64,000 bases of DNA from Prunus persica (taxonomy: Eukaryota > Streptophyta > Magnoliopsida > Rosales > Rosaceae), in NCBI RefSeq assembly GCF_000346465.2, contig NC_034012.1:7649689-7713688 (forward strand). The letters are read 5' to 3'. A program made the position numbers and the translations under genes. Each line of letters starts with the position of its first letter. Position 1 is the first letter of the stretch. The notes under the pieces are model-generated. The model made no database searches. It saw only the letters and a program-made list of their open reading frames with translations, and was not told where the DNA came from. Below are positions 23,941-37,473 of this stretch, in pieces.

Positions 23941-24415
23941 AAGAAGGGAGAGAGAGAGAGAGAGAGAGAGTGTGTGTGTATTCTTGGTGGTCTGGGCACA
24001 AGCTAAAAGTTTGTTTTACTTTGGGCCTAGAAAAGAACAAATCTTTCTTTGTCTCCCAATTTTGAACGAGGCCCAATATTTATTGGGCCTCATATGTTTC
24101 ATATCCAAAGTTTGTTTGGATTTTGGAGGGAAACCCCCGGCACATTTCGAACTTAGACAGCAACCTCAAAAACAAAAAGGAACCAAACATTAAAATAAAA
24201 AATAAAAAAATGAAAATAAATTTTCTTTTTAGGGAAAGGACAGATAGTGGGAAATTCATTCAAATGAAAAAATTGAAATTAATTAAAAAATAGAGAAAAT
24301 CCTATTCAACTTCATCGTTGTGCCCAAAGTGTGAACAGAGAATCAATCAGCAAATCAACAACCAACAACACAACCACCACCACAGAGAGACTCGGAGAAG
24401 GAGGAGCAATCAGCT
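23941..24415. promoter_or_regulatory. Divergent promoter region between CYP59 and the At4g15545-like gene
   Basis: The probable CYP59 leader (to about 23960, with a (GA)n tract at 23949-23970 followed by TG repeats) and the ATG of the + strand gene at 24416 lie back to back. Less than 500 bp remains for both promoters. The text GGCCCAATATTTATTGGGCC at 24070-24089 is a palindrome carrying two GGCCCA/TGGGCC elements. Such elements (TCP/site II type) are common in promoters of growth-related plant genes. No TATA box is clear on either side. Confidence 0.55.
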
Positions 24416-27400
24416 ATGTCGCAGGGCAGTGAAGGCGCAGGAGGTGCTGGTGGTGGTGGTGATGGCGGCGGGCTCGACTTTCAGCTACCGGAGGAGATCT
24501 TATCGGTAATACCGACCGATCCATACGATCAGCTGGATCTGGCGAGAAAGATCACATCCATGGCCATAGCCTCCAGAGTTTCCAAGCTCGAGTCGGAGAT
24601 GGGGAAAATGAGGCAGAAACTCCAGGACAAAGATAGGCTTGTATTTGAGCTTGAGGAAAGGCTCTCGCGCCTCCAACATGCAAACCACGAGGCTGACTCC
24701 CGCTTGAGAATTGCCCTGGATGAGAATGTAAGGCTTAAGAACCCCCATCCCGTACTTTTTCATTTTGAAATTTTGGGAGTTGTATCAAATTTGTATTCTT
24801 TCTTGTTTTTTTATATGCGCTGTTTGGTTGCTACGAAGATTATGGAAAGGGAAGAGAAGGGAGGGAAATTAGTCATTTTTTGGGGGATTTTTGGGGGTTT
24901 CACTATAGTTGTCTTTTTCCCCTTTCAAATTAGCATCCAAGAAATGTGATACCTTATTCTGAATTTCATATATGGTCCTTATTTTTAGCTGTTTGGTTGC
25001 TGAGAAAATTGATAGGAATGAAAGAAAAGGAGAGAGTTCTGGGGGGAGATTGAGTGTTTTCCGCTGATACTGTTATGGTTGTTGTTTTTATTAATTGTTT
25101 TCGTTTAATTGAGTGGGATATGAGGGACTTAGGTTCAATGGGATTGAGTAGTTGGGTTAGGATACGGAATTGTGATTGTAGATCATATAAGAGTGAAATC
25201 TTTTAATTATAGTCTGGAGTCAGGAATCAAGAGTCAGTTGAGGGAGAACCATAAATGTTTGAAGATTGAAATGCTTTTCAATTAGAAAATTGAGAAGCTG
25301 GGGTGATGCTTGATGAATGTAGCACAGAAAGAGTGCAACCACTAAATTCTTAAGTTTGACGATACTACTTCTTCTTAGTTCATTACTATATAAACAAAAT
25401 TTCTTCTTTTTCACTTTTGGCTCATAATAGAGAAAATAAAAGGAAGGCACTTTTCAGTAAAGTTTGATCTTCAGATAAATTTGGTAGGTTCTATGAAGTA
25501 GAAAGGAACTAATTTCTTTGTTCTTATATAAAAAAGAAAGGTAGCTTTTAATGTAAGCAATGGATAATAACATTGCGTTTTACTCCTCTTCTGCTACCAT
25601 TTGATTAATTTTTCCTTCTGTACAACCTGACCAGGAGTTCTTATGAAAAAAAAAAAGACCTGCAGGAGTGATGAAAGCAAATTTTTATTTTAAAGTTGAA
25701 CAGAATTGTCATATCGGTCTTCTTTATTTTTTGTTTTTTTGTTGTTGTGGATATTAGAGATAGTTGAATTAGGCTGAGCGACTGAAATTTGATAATTTAT
25801 TTCTTTTCTAATAAACATGCACGTATGTTTCTTTCAATTTTGTTTATAAAAAATAAAGATTTACTAACATATTGCACATGGTTACATCAACTAGTTGTAA
25901 CACTGTTCAACTAGGTGGAGGCATCTTCCTTTTGTCATTTACTTTCTGGAGTCTTTATGCAAAAAGAATAATAGTACTCAAGATTCAACTATTGTCTTTT
26001 CTTCTTAACTTCATGTCCTCATCAATGGATGGTGCATCACCTTTTGAGTTTCTTGTGAAAACAAACCTGCATTAATTATGGCTATGTTACATTCTTGTTG
26101 TTCATGAAGGTGAAGCTTTCCAAAGAACGAGATTCACTGGCAGTGACTGCAAAAAAGCTCAACCGTGACTTGGCAAAGGTGTGATTTGTTATTTGCTTTA
26201 AGTGGAAGAATTTTTTTCTTCGTTTTTCAAACTGTTCAAACAATTTATGCACAATTCTTGTTTGGAGATTGAAACACAAAAGTTTTTACACGTTGCAAGA
26301 GGAATTTGGGGATGCCTTTTGGTTTTTAGTTGTATTATTATTTTCCCTTTGTAAATGTAGTTTCATGGATGATATATTCTAGAATTTTTAGTACATTCTA
26401 TGCGTAGAAATGAAAATGACATGACATTTTTTCCAGAATTAATGGGGAAGGCACTAATCACTCAGTGTTCCTTAATGGTGAATATATGTGCTAATCCATT
26501 TTTTTTTTCTCTTCAGATGAATTTGTTCTGTTTGAACTTGTGCAATGTGACATTTCAAAGTTTCCTTTCGTATCCTATCAATAACTTGTTTAGAGATGCA
26601 ATATTAACTATTGTAGTTCTTCATTAACTTCAGTAGATTATGCCAATTACATGGTACAAGGCCTATGTGGTCCAGAAGTGTAGTAATAAATAATCTTGTC
26701 TCCTGCATACCTATGTTTGATTTAATCCTAATTCTGTGTTTTCAAATTATTATATTAATTAAACTGTTATAGGAATTCATATCAATAAAGATTGGATTCT
26801 TCGTGTTATGTGGCAATGCTTATATATGCTTTCTTTTATGGGTTCATACTCCACCTTGCCTCACAAACATGAGCTTGCAGGCCTCTAAAATGAAAAGAAA
26901 AGCTAGAATAATGTGCAGATAAACTGTTTGGCATACTATTGAGTAGCTGAAACTGACCAAATTTATGTTTACAACTGTATAGACGTCAGCGTTTCATGTT
27001 ATTATTCTTATGACTATTCAACTCTTCCAGATCCATACGGATAAAACTCTAACCCAGCAAACTCATGATTATTTCCTTGTTTATTTTCCTCGTTTTGTTT
27101 ATTTTTGTTGTTTTTGTATGGTTGCAATTTGTATCTATACTAAGGATGTTGCAAACTTATCTCTTCAACTTCTTTTCATTCGTGTAGCGTGTTGACCTAA
27201 GGAATGACAGTTTTTTTTCCTGTTGACAGTTGGAGACATTTAAGAGACAACTAATGCAGTCTCTAAATGATGATAATGCATCCGTGAGGACTTCAACTTT
27301 ACTAATTATGGTTTTTAATATCTTTGAAAATCTAAGTTTGTTATTGTTCTTCCTCTCATGGAAGTTTGTTCTTGGATAATTTTTCTATGGCGAAACTAAT

Positions 27401-29648
27401 TAACTATATTTTCCCTTTTATAGCCAACTGAAACTGTTGATATTGGCACATGTGACCAATCAGTTCCAAAGGCATATCCTGATAAGGGTACTGTTTCTTT
27501 GATTTTATCAAGTATTCTATAGTCTTTCTGTAATAAATTAATGATGTTTAGCAACTCTTTTTTTTTGGTGGCAATGGTCAGGGGTTCAAACTTTGCTTTT
27601 TATTATTTCCTTTGATTTGGTGGTCAATGTGCATTATTTCTGTCTGCTACAGATGAGGAGACAAATGGCTACACACTACAATATTCCTCAAGTGGTTCCA
27701 CAGATAAGGGGAATACAACTGATGAAGGTATTTAAACTGGACCCTACTGTTCATGGATCTCTATCCTGCCTGTATAATACCTTGTAGAATAAGAAACAAA
27801 CATTTAGAAGCATATTTTGTCATACATTAGAGGAGAACATATTTGTCATCGAATAATAAACTCACCATATGTTCCTAATCAGTATCCTTTCATCATATGC
27901 TCCTTCATATAATGATTGTACAGACACCTCTAACAGAGCTTCTCTACTGAACACTAATAACACCTTTTCATTTAAAGGTGAGAAATAAGAAAATAGCATA
28001 GTGCATTGAAACATCAAAAAGTTAGGTAGTGTCTCTGAGATAAATAATTCTACGGCACCAAATATTTTCGAGGGATTTCAATAACTTCACATCTTCCTCT
28101 ACAAAAGAAGTGAATTTGATTTACCTTTAAGGTGATATCCCTGACTTGTGTGGCTAATATGGTTATTGTGTTGATATCCAAGTAATTAACTTCCGTAATG
28201 GTTTAGTTCAAATCTTGAATTAAAAGTAATAACAAGACAAAATACTCCCTCTCTCTGTCTCTCTCTTTGTCTCCTCTCTGTTGGTGATTTATGAAATGGT
28301 AATGAAGGGTTTTGTGATATTGAACCTCTTGAGTTTGTTTAGGGGGTACTGATTCATAATTTAGTCACTTTGGTGGTTGTTGCGATATTGAACCTTCTGG
28401 TTTCTCTGAGTGGGTGCTTGTCCATTAGTTAATAAATTTGCTAATCACTTGATTGATTCCCGCTATTTCTACTTTTATACTCTCTTTTTTTGTTTCTCGT
28501 AATTGAATTATGTCAATTTGTTACTATGAAGTTGCAGATTTAAATATCGTTCGTTTACTGAAAATCATGAAACCAAGTTAGTTCAGAGTAAGGGGGTTTT
28601 TATTTTATGATTAGAAACCTAATTGTTGGTTCACAGCCTTGAAGACTTCCGGGCAAAGATTTTCTGTGACTCCATATATCACACCGCGTCTTACTCCAAC
28701 TGGAACTCCAAAGATTATTTCCACAAGTGGGTCACCTAGAGGGTATTCTGCTATTTCATCTCCTCTGCAATCCTCTGGTGCCACATCTCCCACAAAACCC
28801 CACTATGAAGGACGGACGTCACTGTCTTCATGGTACTCATCAAGCCAGCAGTCATCAGCAGCAAACTCTCCACCTCGCGGACGTCCACTTCCAGGTTTGG
28901 AATTCTATTAATTTCACTATTTTTCTTCCAAACCTAAATAGGAACTGCCGGTTCTCTGTGGCCTTTTTTTCCCTTTGCCCCAAATCATTATCTATCAAAA
29001 ACCAACCCTGCCCATCTTCCTCCCCCCTCTTCAACGTAAAATTTTTATGTGTTTTCATTACAACAATGAGTTGTAGTTGATGACACTATATGAACACTCT
29101 CTTCTACTATTTAGTCTTTCGATACAACAAGTTAGTTGTAATTGATGACCCTATACAAACACTTTCTTCTCCTATTTTGAGTTACCTTTTAAAACTTTTC
29201 ATCTTCTGCATTGCAAATTTGGTAGGGCGCACTCCTCGAATTGATGGAAAGGAGTTCTTTCGTCAAGCCAGGTTGGTGTAATTATTGCAATTCCAATACA
29301 CTTTGATTGATTTGTTGCAATAGTAATGAGGCCCTTCATGGACTGATTTGAATTTGCTGCAATTTAGGAGTCGCCTGTCATATGAGCAGTTCAGTGCATT
29401 TCTGGCTAACATCAAGGAACTAAATGCTCATAAGCAAACCCGAGAGGTAAAACACTAGCGAATTGTTTGATTGAATGATTATTTGATGCAACTAAACATG
29501 TACCAGACCCATTGATTACCAAATTAGTGAATGGTTTGTATATATTGTTTTCCAGGAAACTCTAAGGAAAGCGGAAGAGATATTTGGGACTGATAACAAA
29601 GATCTTTATTTATCATTCCAAGGATTGCTTAACCGCAACATACACTAG
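24416..29648 (+). CDS. Coiled-coil protein of the At4g15545 family
   Basis: Nine exons (24416-24727, 26110-26178, 27230-27283, 27424-27487, 27653-27727, 28637-28894, 29226-29271, 29368-29446, 29556-29648) join in frame to 349 aa. The protein has a Gly-rich start, the family signature FQLPEEILSVIPTDPYDQLD (residues 22-41), and a long coiled coil from about 50 to 145. A Ser/Thr/Pro-rich middle follows (about 192-280, with PYITPRLTPTGTPK). The conserved C-terminal helical segment is RIDGKEFFRQAR and RLSYEQFSAFLANIKELNAH. No enzyme motif or membrane span is seen. Arabidopsis relatives are mostly annotated as uncharacterised. I recall reports naming members NAI2-interacting proteins that act in ER-body formation, but that role cannot be read from this sequence. 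The gene diverges from CYP59 and may have a 3'-UTR intron. Confidence 0.88.
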
Positions 29649-30300
29649 AATTCAAAGCTTAGTTGCTGGGTACTTATAATAATCGGTATGTCCAACCTCT
29701 CTCTCTCTCTCTCTGCTTTCATATATGTGTTGTCGCATGCCAGCCATCTTTGCCCAAAATTTACATTATTGTTATGAGTCATGTGAGAATGGCATACCCC
29801 TCATGCCTTGAATTGACCTGAGAAACTGGAAATTGAAGGTGCAAGGATGGTCAGGAGGCCTTTTTATATGGGATAATAGCAAAAAACAATTCTCTTTGAT
29901 TTTTATAATTTGTGAAATCCATAATTGACTGCATCGGATGGGTGTTATGCCTTTTGGAGTTTTCATAATTTTAAAAACATTTCACCTATGTTTATCCTTC
30001 TGAATTACCCCGAATGTTGAGTTCATCATCCCTGTCAATAGTACTGAACAATCAAGTTCTTTTTGACAGGTTGTGCAAAAGTTGTTCGCAGATCCTCTTT
30101 CTGTGTGTTAGGCTGTGGATTGAGCTTGTTCTCAGCTGCTTTGGTCCTTTGGATGGAAGGGCCATGGCTCGTTCTCCGTGGCATATCATTTTTTGAGATG
30201 TAATCAACATCAAGTTGAGTTTCAGCAAACTAGAGTAGGGTTTTGTAGGTTTCACAATGTCATAGAATGCAGGTATGCTGTGTAAATAATTGCTTTATTT
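29649..30300 (+). other. 3' UTR with a probable intron, At4g15545-like gene
   Basis: After the stop, a donor AATCG|GTATGTCC near 29684 and an acceptor TTTTTGACAG near 30069 would remove about 385 bp, including a (TC)n tract near 29700. This is inferred from motifs only; the polyadenylation site is not identifiable with confidence. Confidence 0.35.
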
Positions 30301-33300
30301 TTCAGTCTACCTGCTTGATTGTTTAAGATGGAACTAAATTGACCTTACCTTTCTGCTTTTGTCAAATGAACCTTGGGACTTCTCCTCAATGCATCTCTCC
30401 CTCTTTCTCTCTCTTACACACACATAAATGTATGCATGTGGATTAACGCTAACTTTGCGAACATCCGGTAGCACTCAACAATGTTGAGGAGCATATTTAC
30501 ATGTTATCACACATGATAATAGTGAAACTCCCTATTTAGTTTTAGACCACCTATAGACGAGATTAGATTTTTTTTTTTTTTTTTTTTATAAAAAAAAATT
30601 GCAATATCTATGTAGTTTCTGTGGGTTTTTTTTAAATATATTAATTAGTTCATCTACTATGATAAACAAAATAAATATTTCATCTACCGTGCAAGTTGAG
30701 TCTCTGTTTTGTTCAATATATATGTATATATATTGAATAGTTCGCAACTGTCGACTGGAATGATGATCAGTGTAGAACATATGGTCCCTAATCAATGTGT
30801 ACAGAAACCAGGAAAGAATCTTCTATGTTTTTCTGTCTCTTTGAACAGCTGTAGTGACCTTTGGATTATATCTGATTTCTCAAGAACATAGCATCTTACT
30901 TACACTCACATATTTTTTGTCTGCCGTGCATATTGTGTTATTTGCAATCAGATTTGAATGGTTCTCTCAAATTCATATTTTACAAGCATTGTGATAAGTG
31001 AATGTTAATTTTTGTCTTGCTCGAGTTAATCTTATGATCCGGGATTTACGAGATATCTTTTTCCCATCTGCATTCAGAAGTATTTTTGGATTTGAAACAA
31101 AATATCAGAAATTACATGGGAGATGAAAATCAAGCCTACTTGCTCTACCTGTTGGCTTCAACAATATCTTGTCATTGAATTGATTTCAAATTTTCTTCCC
31201 GACCAAAAAACAAAGAAGATTTCAAATTTGACCAAAGTACATGTGTATTCCTATTGATTGACTGCAAACCAAGCCTCCTCTCTTTTCATATCTTCTGGTT
31301 TGAAACATATCTTTCAAAAGAATATGAAGAAGAAGAAAATGTGGTGGCATTTGTACGAAGGAGGCCATGCTTAGCCTGGAAGAGGATTGGCCTGTTTGGT
31401 AAAGTCTGGACAAATCTGTGCAGGTGGATCTGGACTTAGCAAATAGAAACAAAATGGAACCAAGAATAAATCTTGAATGGTAAATGATGGGAAACACAAA
31501 AAAATGCTGTGGTGATCTTATGCTCCAAAAATCTGCCTAGATTCATTTTTCCAAGCAACATGCACGTTGTACCAACATGAACATGTCATGTTGGACGACC
31601 AGGGTCCAATTGGCCAATTAAATCTCATCTTTTTAGTTCTTGTTCTTTTTTTTTTTCTTTTTTTTTTTTTGGGTAACTCAAATATCTTCTGCATGATTGC
31701 TAATCATTGTTAATATCTTAATAATCCCATCTTCTTTTGATAGAAGTGGTACATGATTGCTAATTAATCTTCTTTCGATTTTACTAAGATGGATCATAAA
31801 GTTAATCATCTTTAGATGCCTCGTTGGCCCAACTTATAAGATAGCTTTTTGAAAACTGAAGATAAGATAGCTTTTAAGTTATAGCTTTCTCTTTAATTTG
31901 TAAGAGTTGTGCTACACAAACAATAATAAATAAATAAAACAGTTGGATCCAACAGGTCTTAGGTTCGTGGAGTAGCACATATCGAATCCACGTATATTAT
32001 CAAAAGAAAAAAAAAACACATACAAATTTGGATATGTACCATTACCATAATAAAATAAGGGGTTGGCTTAAGATCATATATATCTGTGAGATTTTAGACA
32101 ATACTGTATTGGATTTCATTCTCTCTTTGACAAGGTGAAAAGAACAGAAGTGAAGAACAGTTTTTCACATGCAAGTGGGTTTTAGGGGAGAGGCTATAGA
32201 TGGCTGGCTGGTTGATGGGATGGGCAGGTTTACCAGAGGACCTGATGCTATGTACTAGCCTACAAAATCTTCAAATCTATCTCAATTTTTACTTTTTGTG
32301 GCAAATAGCCTCTGCTAGAGATAAATTTTGCACACATGAAGTGTACCCAAAAATGCTCCCTTACCTTAGTTTCAAGATAAAACAGGCCCCCAACTTGCGA
32401 GTCCTTTTGAAGGATCAAAATATTTGAATTGATACTGGAGTTGGTATGAAAGAAAGTAAAGCCAGGAATCTTTCAAAGATAACAAAAGATTGTGCAAAAC
32501 CACCTTAAGAAATCATTTTGAACCAGATACCCTCCTTTTTTTTTAAAAACAGAACTCTCAGAAGAATAAAACAGAAGAGATAACAAAAGTGCTTCATTTC
32601 TGCTCGCATGACATTCTTCGTTGCTAAATTTCACCACCATCACCCCTTGCCAAATGTTTCAAAGTCGTGTAATACATGCATGGATGCTGTAAAATCACTA
32701 TATATAATGCGTAATTAATACGACGCAAATCATTTTTTTGAGACTCATCTCACAATATCATTTCATGATCCGAACTGCTATTTTTTTGGTAGTGTTTTTA
32801 TCGATTACTTCAAGTTGGTTTTGGCTGATTTATTACTACATCATAAAATTATATTGTGGGGTGAATCTGAAAAGGTAGTTACGTTCCTATTAAGTTATTC
32901 ATGGCTTTGCTCAACCAAAAAAAGTTATACATGGCGTGTGTCATTTGAAACTTTTTGGAATTTCGATTCCTTTCTGTAAATCTTTTCTTTCTTTCTTATT
33001 AGTTTATAGGTTAGTTTCCAAGTTCCAACAACATAGGAAGAAATTAACTTATCATAAATAATTTGAATATGGTACTCGTGAGCTGGTAAGTTAGTCAATT
33101 CAGAAGAAACTACATGGTGTATGGTTCAGATTGGTTGGGTTCGAAGGATTAATTTTGATATATTATTTCTATTTTGGCTTTTACAATTAAAAAACCAATC
33201 CAATCCAATAAAAAATCATAAGAATCAATCCAATCAAAACTAATTCACTTTGAGATCCTGAGCTTCTGTATTTAACGATCATGCATTTTATTACATCTCG

Positions 33301-34880
33301 ACTGTTTCAATAATCTAACGATTTAAAATATGACAAGTGAACGGCTAAATTAACATTGTTACGTTTATATAAAATTTTGGCTTTTACAATTAAAAAACCA
33401 ATTCAATCCAATCAAAAAATCATAAGAATCAATCCAATCAAAAGAATCAAAAGAATCAATCCAATTAAAACTCATCTACTTTGAACACAGAGAAGACAAG
33501 AGAAGGTGGGTGACGAGCATTTGTGGCTGAAAATGATGAGATCGTAAATATCATGCAATGTCTATTCTCTACCAAAAACTAAGACACTTCTGGAACACAT
33601 AATTTGTATTAGCATTGGTAGGATTGGCTGCACTTTTCATTTTTAAAACCTTAAACCAATAATTCCTCCAATCCAATGTGGACCTTGGCGTTGTTGCACA
33701 GCCAAAATGGGGCCAGCCATCTTTATAAATTCCCCAGTACTTAGGATAGGAGGTTGATATATACATATATATATATATGTATATATATTCCTTTCTCATC
33801 GTTTACATAAGGAGCAATAAATTTCTGCCATTTTACAGGGGATAAATTCTAGAAAACCTAGTCGCGTACGTATTCACATGCAAAATGCTAAAGAATTGTT
33901 TACCCAAAACAAGAAATAGAAAAACTATAAGAACCTTCCCATAAATGTGATGAGCAGAACATGTTCCATGCCCATGCATATTAAAACTAAGCTGCTTCCT
34001 AACTACGGGGGGCATTTGTCCTTGCGCACTACACATATCAACACAAACATATATTCGTACTACCTAGCTAGAGAGGCATTTGACAACGGAATCTAACCTA
34101 GTGTAAAATGCTCTTGACTTGCAGATCAATTATCTCAAGTTCGAACTCCTATAACACCTTGATTGTATATGTGTGTGAGAGAAAACCCCCTCCCCCTTTC
34201 TAACTTTAGAAAAAAGAAAAAGAAAACTAGAGCCGGTATATTTGACATTTAACCGACTCTGTATTTGATTAGACCAATGTTTTTTACCGAAGTTTGAGGC
34301 ATATATGTTGTACTTGATTTGTTGAAGCAAAATCATATAATACAAGCCCATGTGTTAGATTCTTGGCCTATATAGTAGGCTAGTACTTTTGGGTGTACAG
34401 GCTGCTTTAAACAGTATAAGAATGGTATTCACATGAGGCCCTCTATTTTTCTCCTTTTCAGGTGTCTTCTTTCAACATCCTTTTTTGACCCTTATAAAAC
34501 TAATTTTTTTAATTATATATTAATTATTTTTGGTAATCTTCTTAGTTTGTGTAATTAATTTTGTACATGGCATGCATGCTAGTTTTTGTAAGATTGTATT
34601 TGAAAACTCTCTTAAACCGAGTTTCTAGAAAGAACATATACAAGCTCAACTATTTATTAACACACACTAGCTAGAAACTAGTCTTAACAAAAATGCATAT
34701 ACAAACTTAAATAGTTTAACAACAAATATTTACGCGTTGACAGCCTCACAAAGCACTACGCTGGAGTGTGACAGTTAGTTTAGCTATTTTTGTCTAAGAA
34801 ACACCACCCCAGTCAGTTGCCCGAAACAGTACGGGTAGAACAACTTGCCTAAAAGGCTAAAAGCCAGTGCACTATCCCCA
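30300..34880. other. Intergenic region, no gene seen
   Basis: AT-rich DNA between the At4g15545-like and CCT genes. It holds T-rich runs near 30568 and 31649, a duplicated segment at 33171-33490, and alternating TA/CA tracts near 33760-33788. None of the small open frames has a recognisable domain. Confidence 0.55.
33171..33490. repeat. Spaced direct repeat, about 90 bp, offset 203 bp
   Basis: The text around 33171-33255 (GGCTTTTACAATTAAAAAAC, then CATAAGAATCAATCCAATC) recurs at 33374-33485. The second copy has an internal expansion of AAAGAATC units. Separation is 203 bp. Origin unknown; it could be an old tandem duplication. Confidence 0.75.
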
Positions 34881-34884
34881 TTGC

Positions 34885-34892
34885 TATATATA
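34885..34892 (+). promoter_or_regulatory. TATA box of the CCT-motif gene
   Basis: TATATATA within GCTATATATACTC, 95 bp upstream of the ATG at 34987. This would place the transcription start near 34917 and give a leader of about 70 nt. Confidence 0.65.
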
Positions 34893-34986
34893 CTCAAAGC
34901 CTCACTAACACAAAGTGCCACATAACATAACTGACCCACAACCAGTTCCTTAGCCCCCACCAGCTAGCTTTAGCTCTCTCTTGTCC

Positions 34987-36345
34987 ATGGATTCCCTTCC
35001 TCATCAATTCTACAATGACTATTCACTCCCTTGTGGTTTTTACGGCTACCCAACTCCGGAAATGGCCGGAGAAAATGGTTGTGGTTCGGTTTTCGGTGGA
35101 GCAATGTGGGGTGCTACTTGTGAAGAAAACTTGGTGCCATTTTGTAATGTTAGTAGTGCTGCAGTAAATTTTGATGTGATGTCACCGGAATCCGACATCT
35201 CTTCGTCTGTTATGGCGGCTTCGTTCCCGGAGCTACTTAAGATTTCGGAGGATCTTTCTGTGCCTGCTGCAGCTGCATTTTCAGATTATGGGAATATGGG
35301 GTTGCATGGACTTGCAGGGATTAATCAGAATTTTGGTGGAGAAATTAGCCAACCATATATGTGTGATCAGTTTGGGGAGGAATGTTGTACTGGTCTCAAC
35401 ATGTCAGATATTAAGCCGTTTGGCCTTGCTGGCCAAGAAAATTGGGTATGCTATTTTTAGCTAGCTCATCATATTGAGCTTTGCTTGCCATTTCGTTTGA
35501 TCATTTAGTGTAGGATATGCAAAGGTGTTGTGCATATGGTTAATTAATTTTCATCAAGATATATTGATTGTTAAGTACAATTTTGTGTGCAGGGAATTCA
35601 AGGGAACCAGCAGGTGCCTACAATTGATCAAGATCAGTCTAATATGAAGGTGGGAAGGTATTCAGAAGAAGAAAGGAAAGAAAGGATTGGCAGATATTTG
35701 AAGAAAAGAAACCAAAGGAACTTCAACAAAACCATTAAGGTTTCTTTCTCATCCGCGATGTACTTGAACAATTACAACCCTTTTGCTATAGGTTATCGTT
35801 TATCAATCTAAATCTATAAAATACAGATCGGTAACGTTCTCTTGTCACACTGTATATCTGAACTACACATTTAAACGAAAAAACAATATAATCAATGATT
35901 CAGGTTCATATTACCTTACAATATAACTATCTTATACTCTATAGCATCTACGATGTTTTAGAGATATTCATTAATTGTGTTCATTGGCTATGTATGTACA
36001 GTATGCTTGTCGCAAAACCCTAGCTGATAGAAGGGTCCGAGTTCGTGGGAGATTTGCAAGGAACACTGAACTAAGTGATCAAGAAATAGCAGCAAAAAAG
36101 ATTGACAGCAATCATACTTGCGAAGATCAGAGATCAGAAATGTGTTGTAGTAATGATGCCGTCCAGGTTTGTGCATGCAGATTAATCCAGGCATAAATTA
36201 AAATATAATCATGTAATTATGATATCATTTTGATATTAATGAATCATGTACATGGTTTAATTTACAGATGATGAAATATGACGAGGACGACTACTGGCTG
36301 CAAGAGGCTATGGGTCTAATGTACTTACCTTATGCCACCAGCTGA
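34987..36345 (+). CDS. CCT-motif family protein (CMF type, no B-box)
   Basis: Four exons (34987-35445, 35593-35739, 36002-36166, 36268-36345) join in frame to 282 aa. The CCT motif runs from about 174 to 220. It opens GRYSEEERKERIGRYLKKRN in exon 2 and continues YACRKTLADRRVRVRGRFAR in exon 3, with the intron falling inside the motif. The N-terminal 150 residues are acidic and Ser/Gly-rich and lack the paired zinc-binding B-boxes of CONSTANS-like proteins. The C-terminus is acidic (YDEDDYWLQEA). CCT proteins are nuclear and act with NF-Y or other partners in light, sugar, flowering or chloroplast control; which of these applies here is not readable. An in-frame TTG just upstream is ignored because the ATG fits the CCATGG context. 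ASML2-like proteins are the closest type I can suggest. Confidence 0.85.
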
Positions 36346-37295
36346 TCATATGGTGCAGTTTAATTAGCTGCTTAATTAACTATATATTATATAGTCTAAT
36401 TGAGATGTAATGAGAGACGTACGTACGGCACGCTTGTATTGTAAAAGTATGATCTAACAAGCTAGCTAATTAGTCTTTTGTACTTGTAAAATTAATTGGT
36501 CCATTGGTTTTAAGTTTAACTAGATCATGTTCTTCTAGATACTCTTCTGTGCTACAAATTAAGATGATTTTCATCATTAATTTACCGCTTACATAGATAG
36601 TGGTGGCTTGGAGAAGCTTGGAAATGCTGCGATGAGAGAACCATGCGTATCTACGTAGCTAGGGTGTTTGTAATTAGGAGGGTTTGTGATTTGATCAAAG
36701 AATAATTAAGGTTTCTTTTTATCCTTCACCATTTATCTAAAATGATTCTTCGGTATGAATGCCCGACACACTCCAACAGGCTTCTAATGAAATGACATAT
36801 GACATCAACTTTCGTGTGGTGGTGTGGATCTCACCGTCTTAATCAATTGAAATGAGAATCCAATGGGATGATGACTTGCAGTTTGATTAATCTTATTTTT
36901 TTATTTTATAACAATGGATAAAAATCCAAATTCCAGACCATAAAAAACTCAAGAAATGACTAGATAAGGTTTGGCTCGAAGTAATCAAACTCGCGTAAGG
37001 GGCATACACACGGTCCTAATCAACAGACCTAATTTGTATCTGCATCAACAATTTTCACTTGAGAAAATACTGGTTGAAATTTTGGGGGAGGTAATAGACA
37101 TTGATACGCAGGCACTACCGCTCCCATAGTGATGGTACTGCCAGCCAACAAAATATATGTTGTTGGCAATCTTACCTTGCTATACACACATTTGAAAACA
37201 AGTTACTTGATTAATGGATCAAAGTTAAAGTCTAGTGAAAAAAACAGTTTTTGTTGCCACAAGTGTCTGACAAAACAACACTTCTCTCTGTGTAC

Positions 37296-37473
37296 ATGTT
37301 AAGAGATACGTTGCAAAGTCATTCGTATGTGAAATTTTTTAATAATTAAGAAATTTCGTATAATAAGAGTTGTGTGCAGACGACCATGTTAAGAGATATG
37401 TTACAGACAATCATTCGTACGTGAAATTTTCTAATAATTAAGAAATTTCGTATAATAAGAGTTGTGTTACAGA
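37296..37473. repeat. Tandem duplication, 90-bp unit
   Basis: ATGTTAAGAGATA begins at 37296 and again at 37386. The following text (CATTCGTA, then AATAATTAAGAAATTTCGTA, then TAATAAGAGTTGTG) is nearly identical in both copies. Confidence 0.85.

Noticed and set aside
34130..34160. GTTCGAACTC text resembling a tRNA T-loop
   Set aside because: No matching acceptor, D-arm or anticodon stem could be drawn around it.
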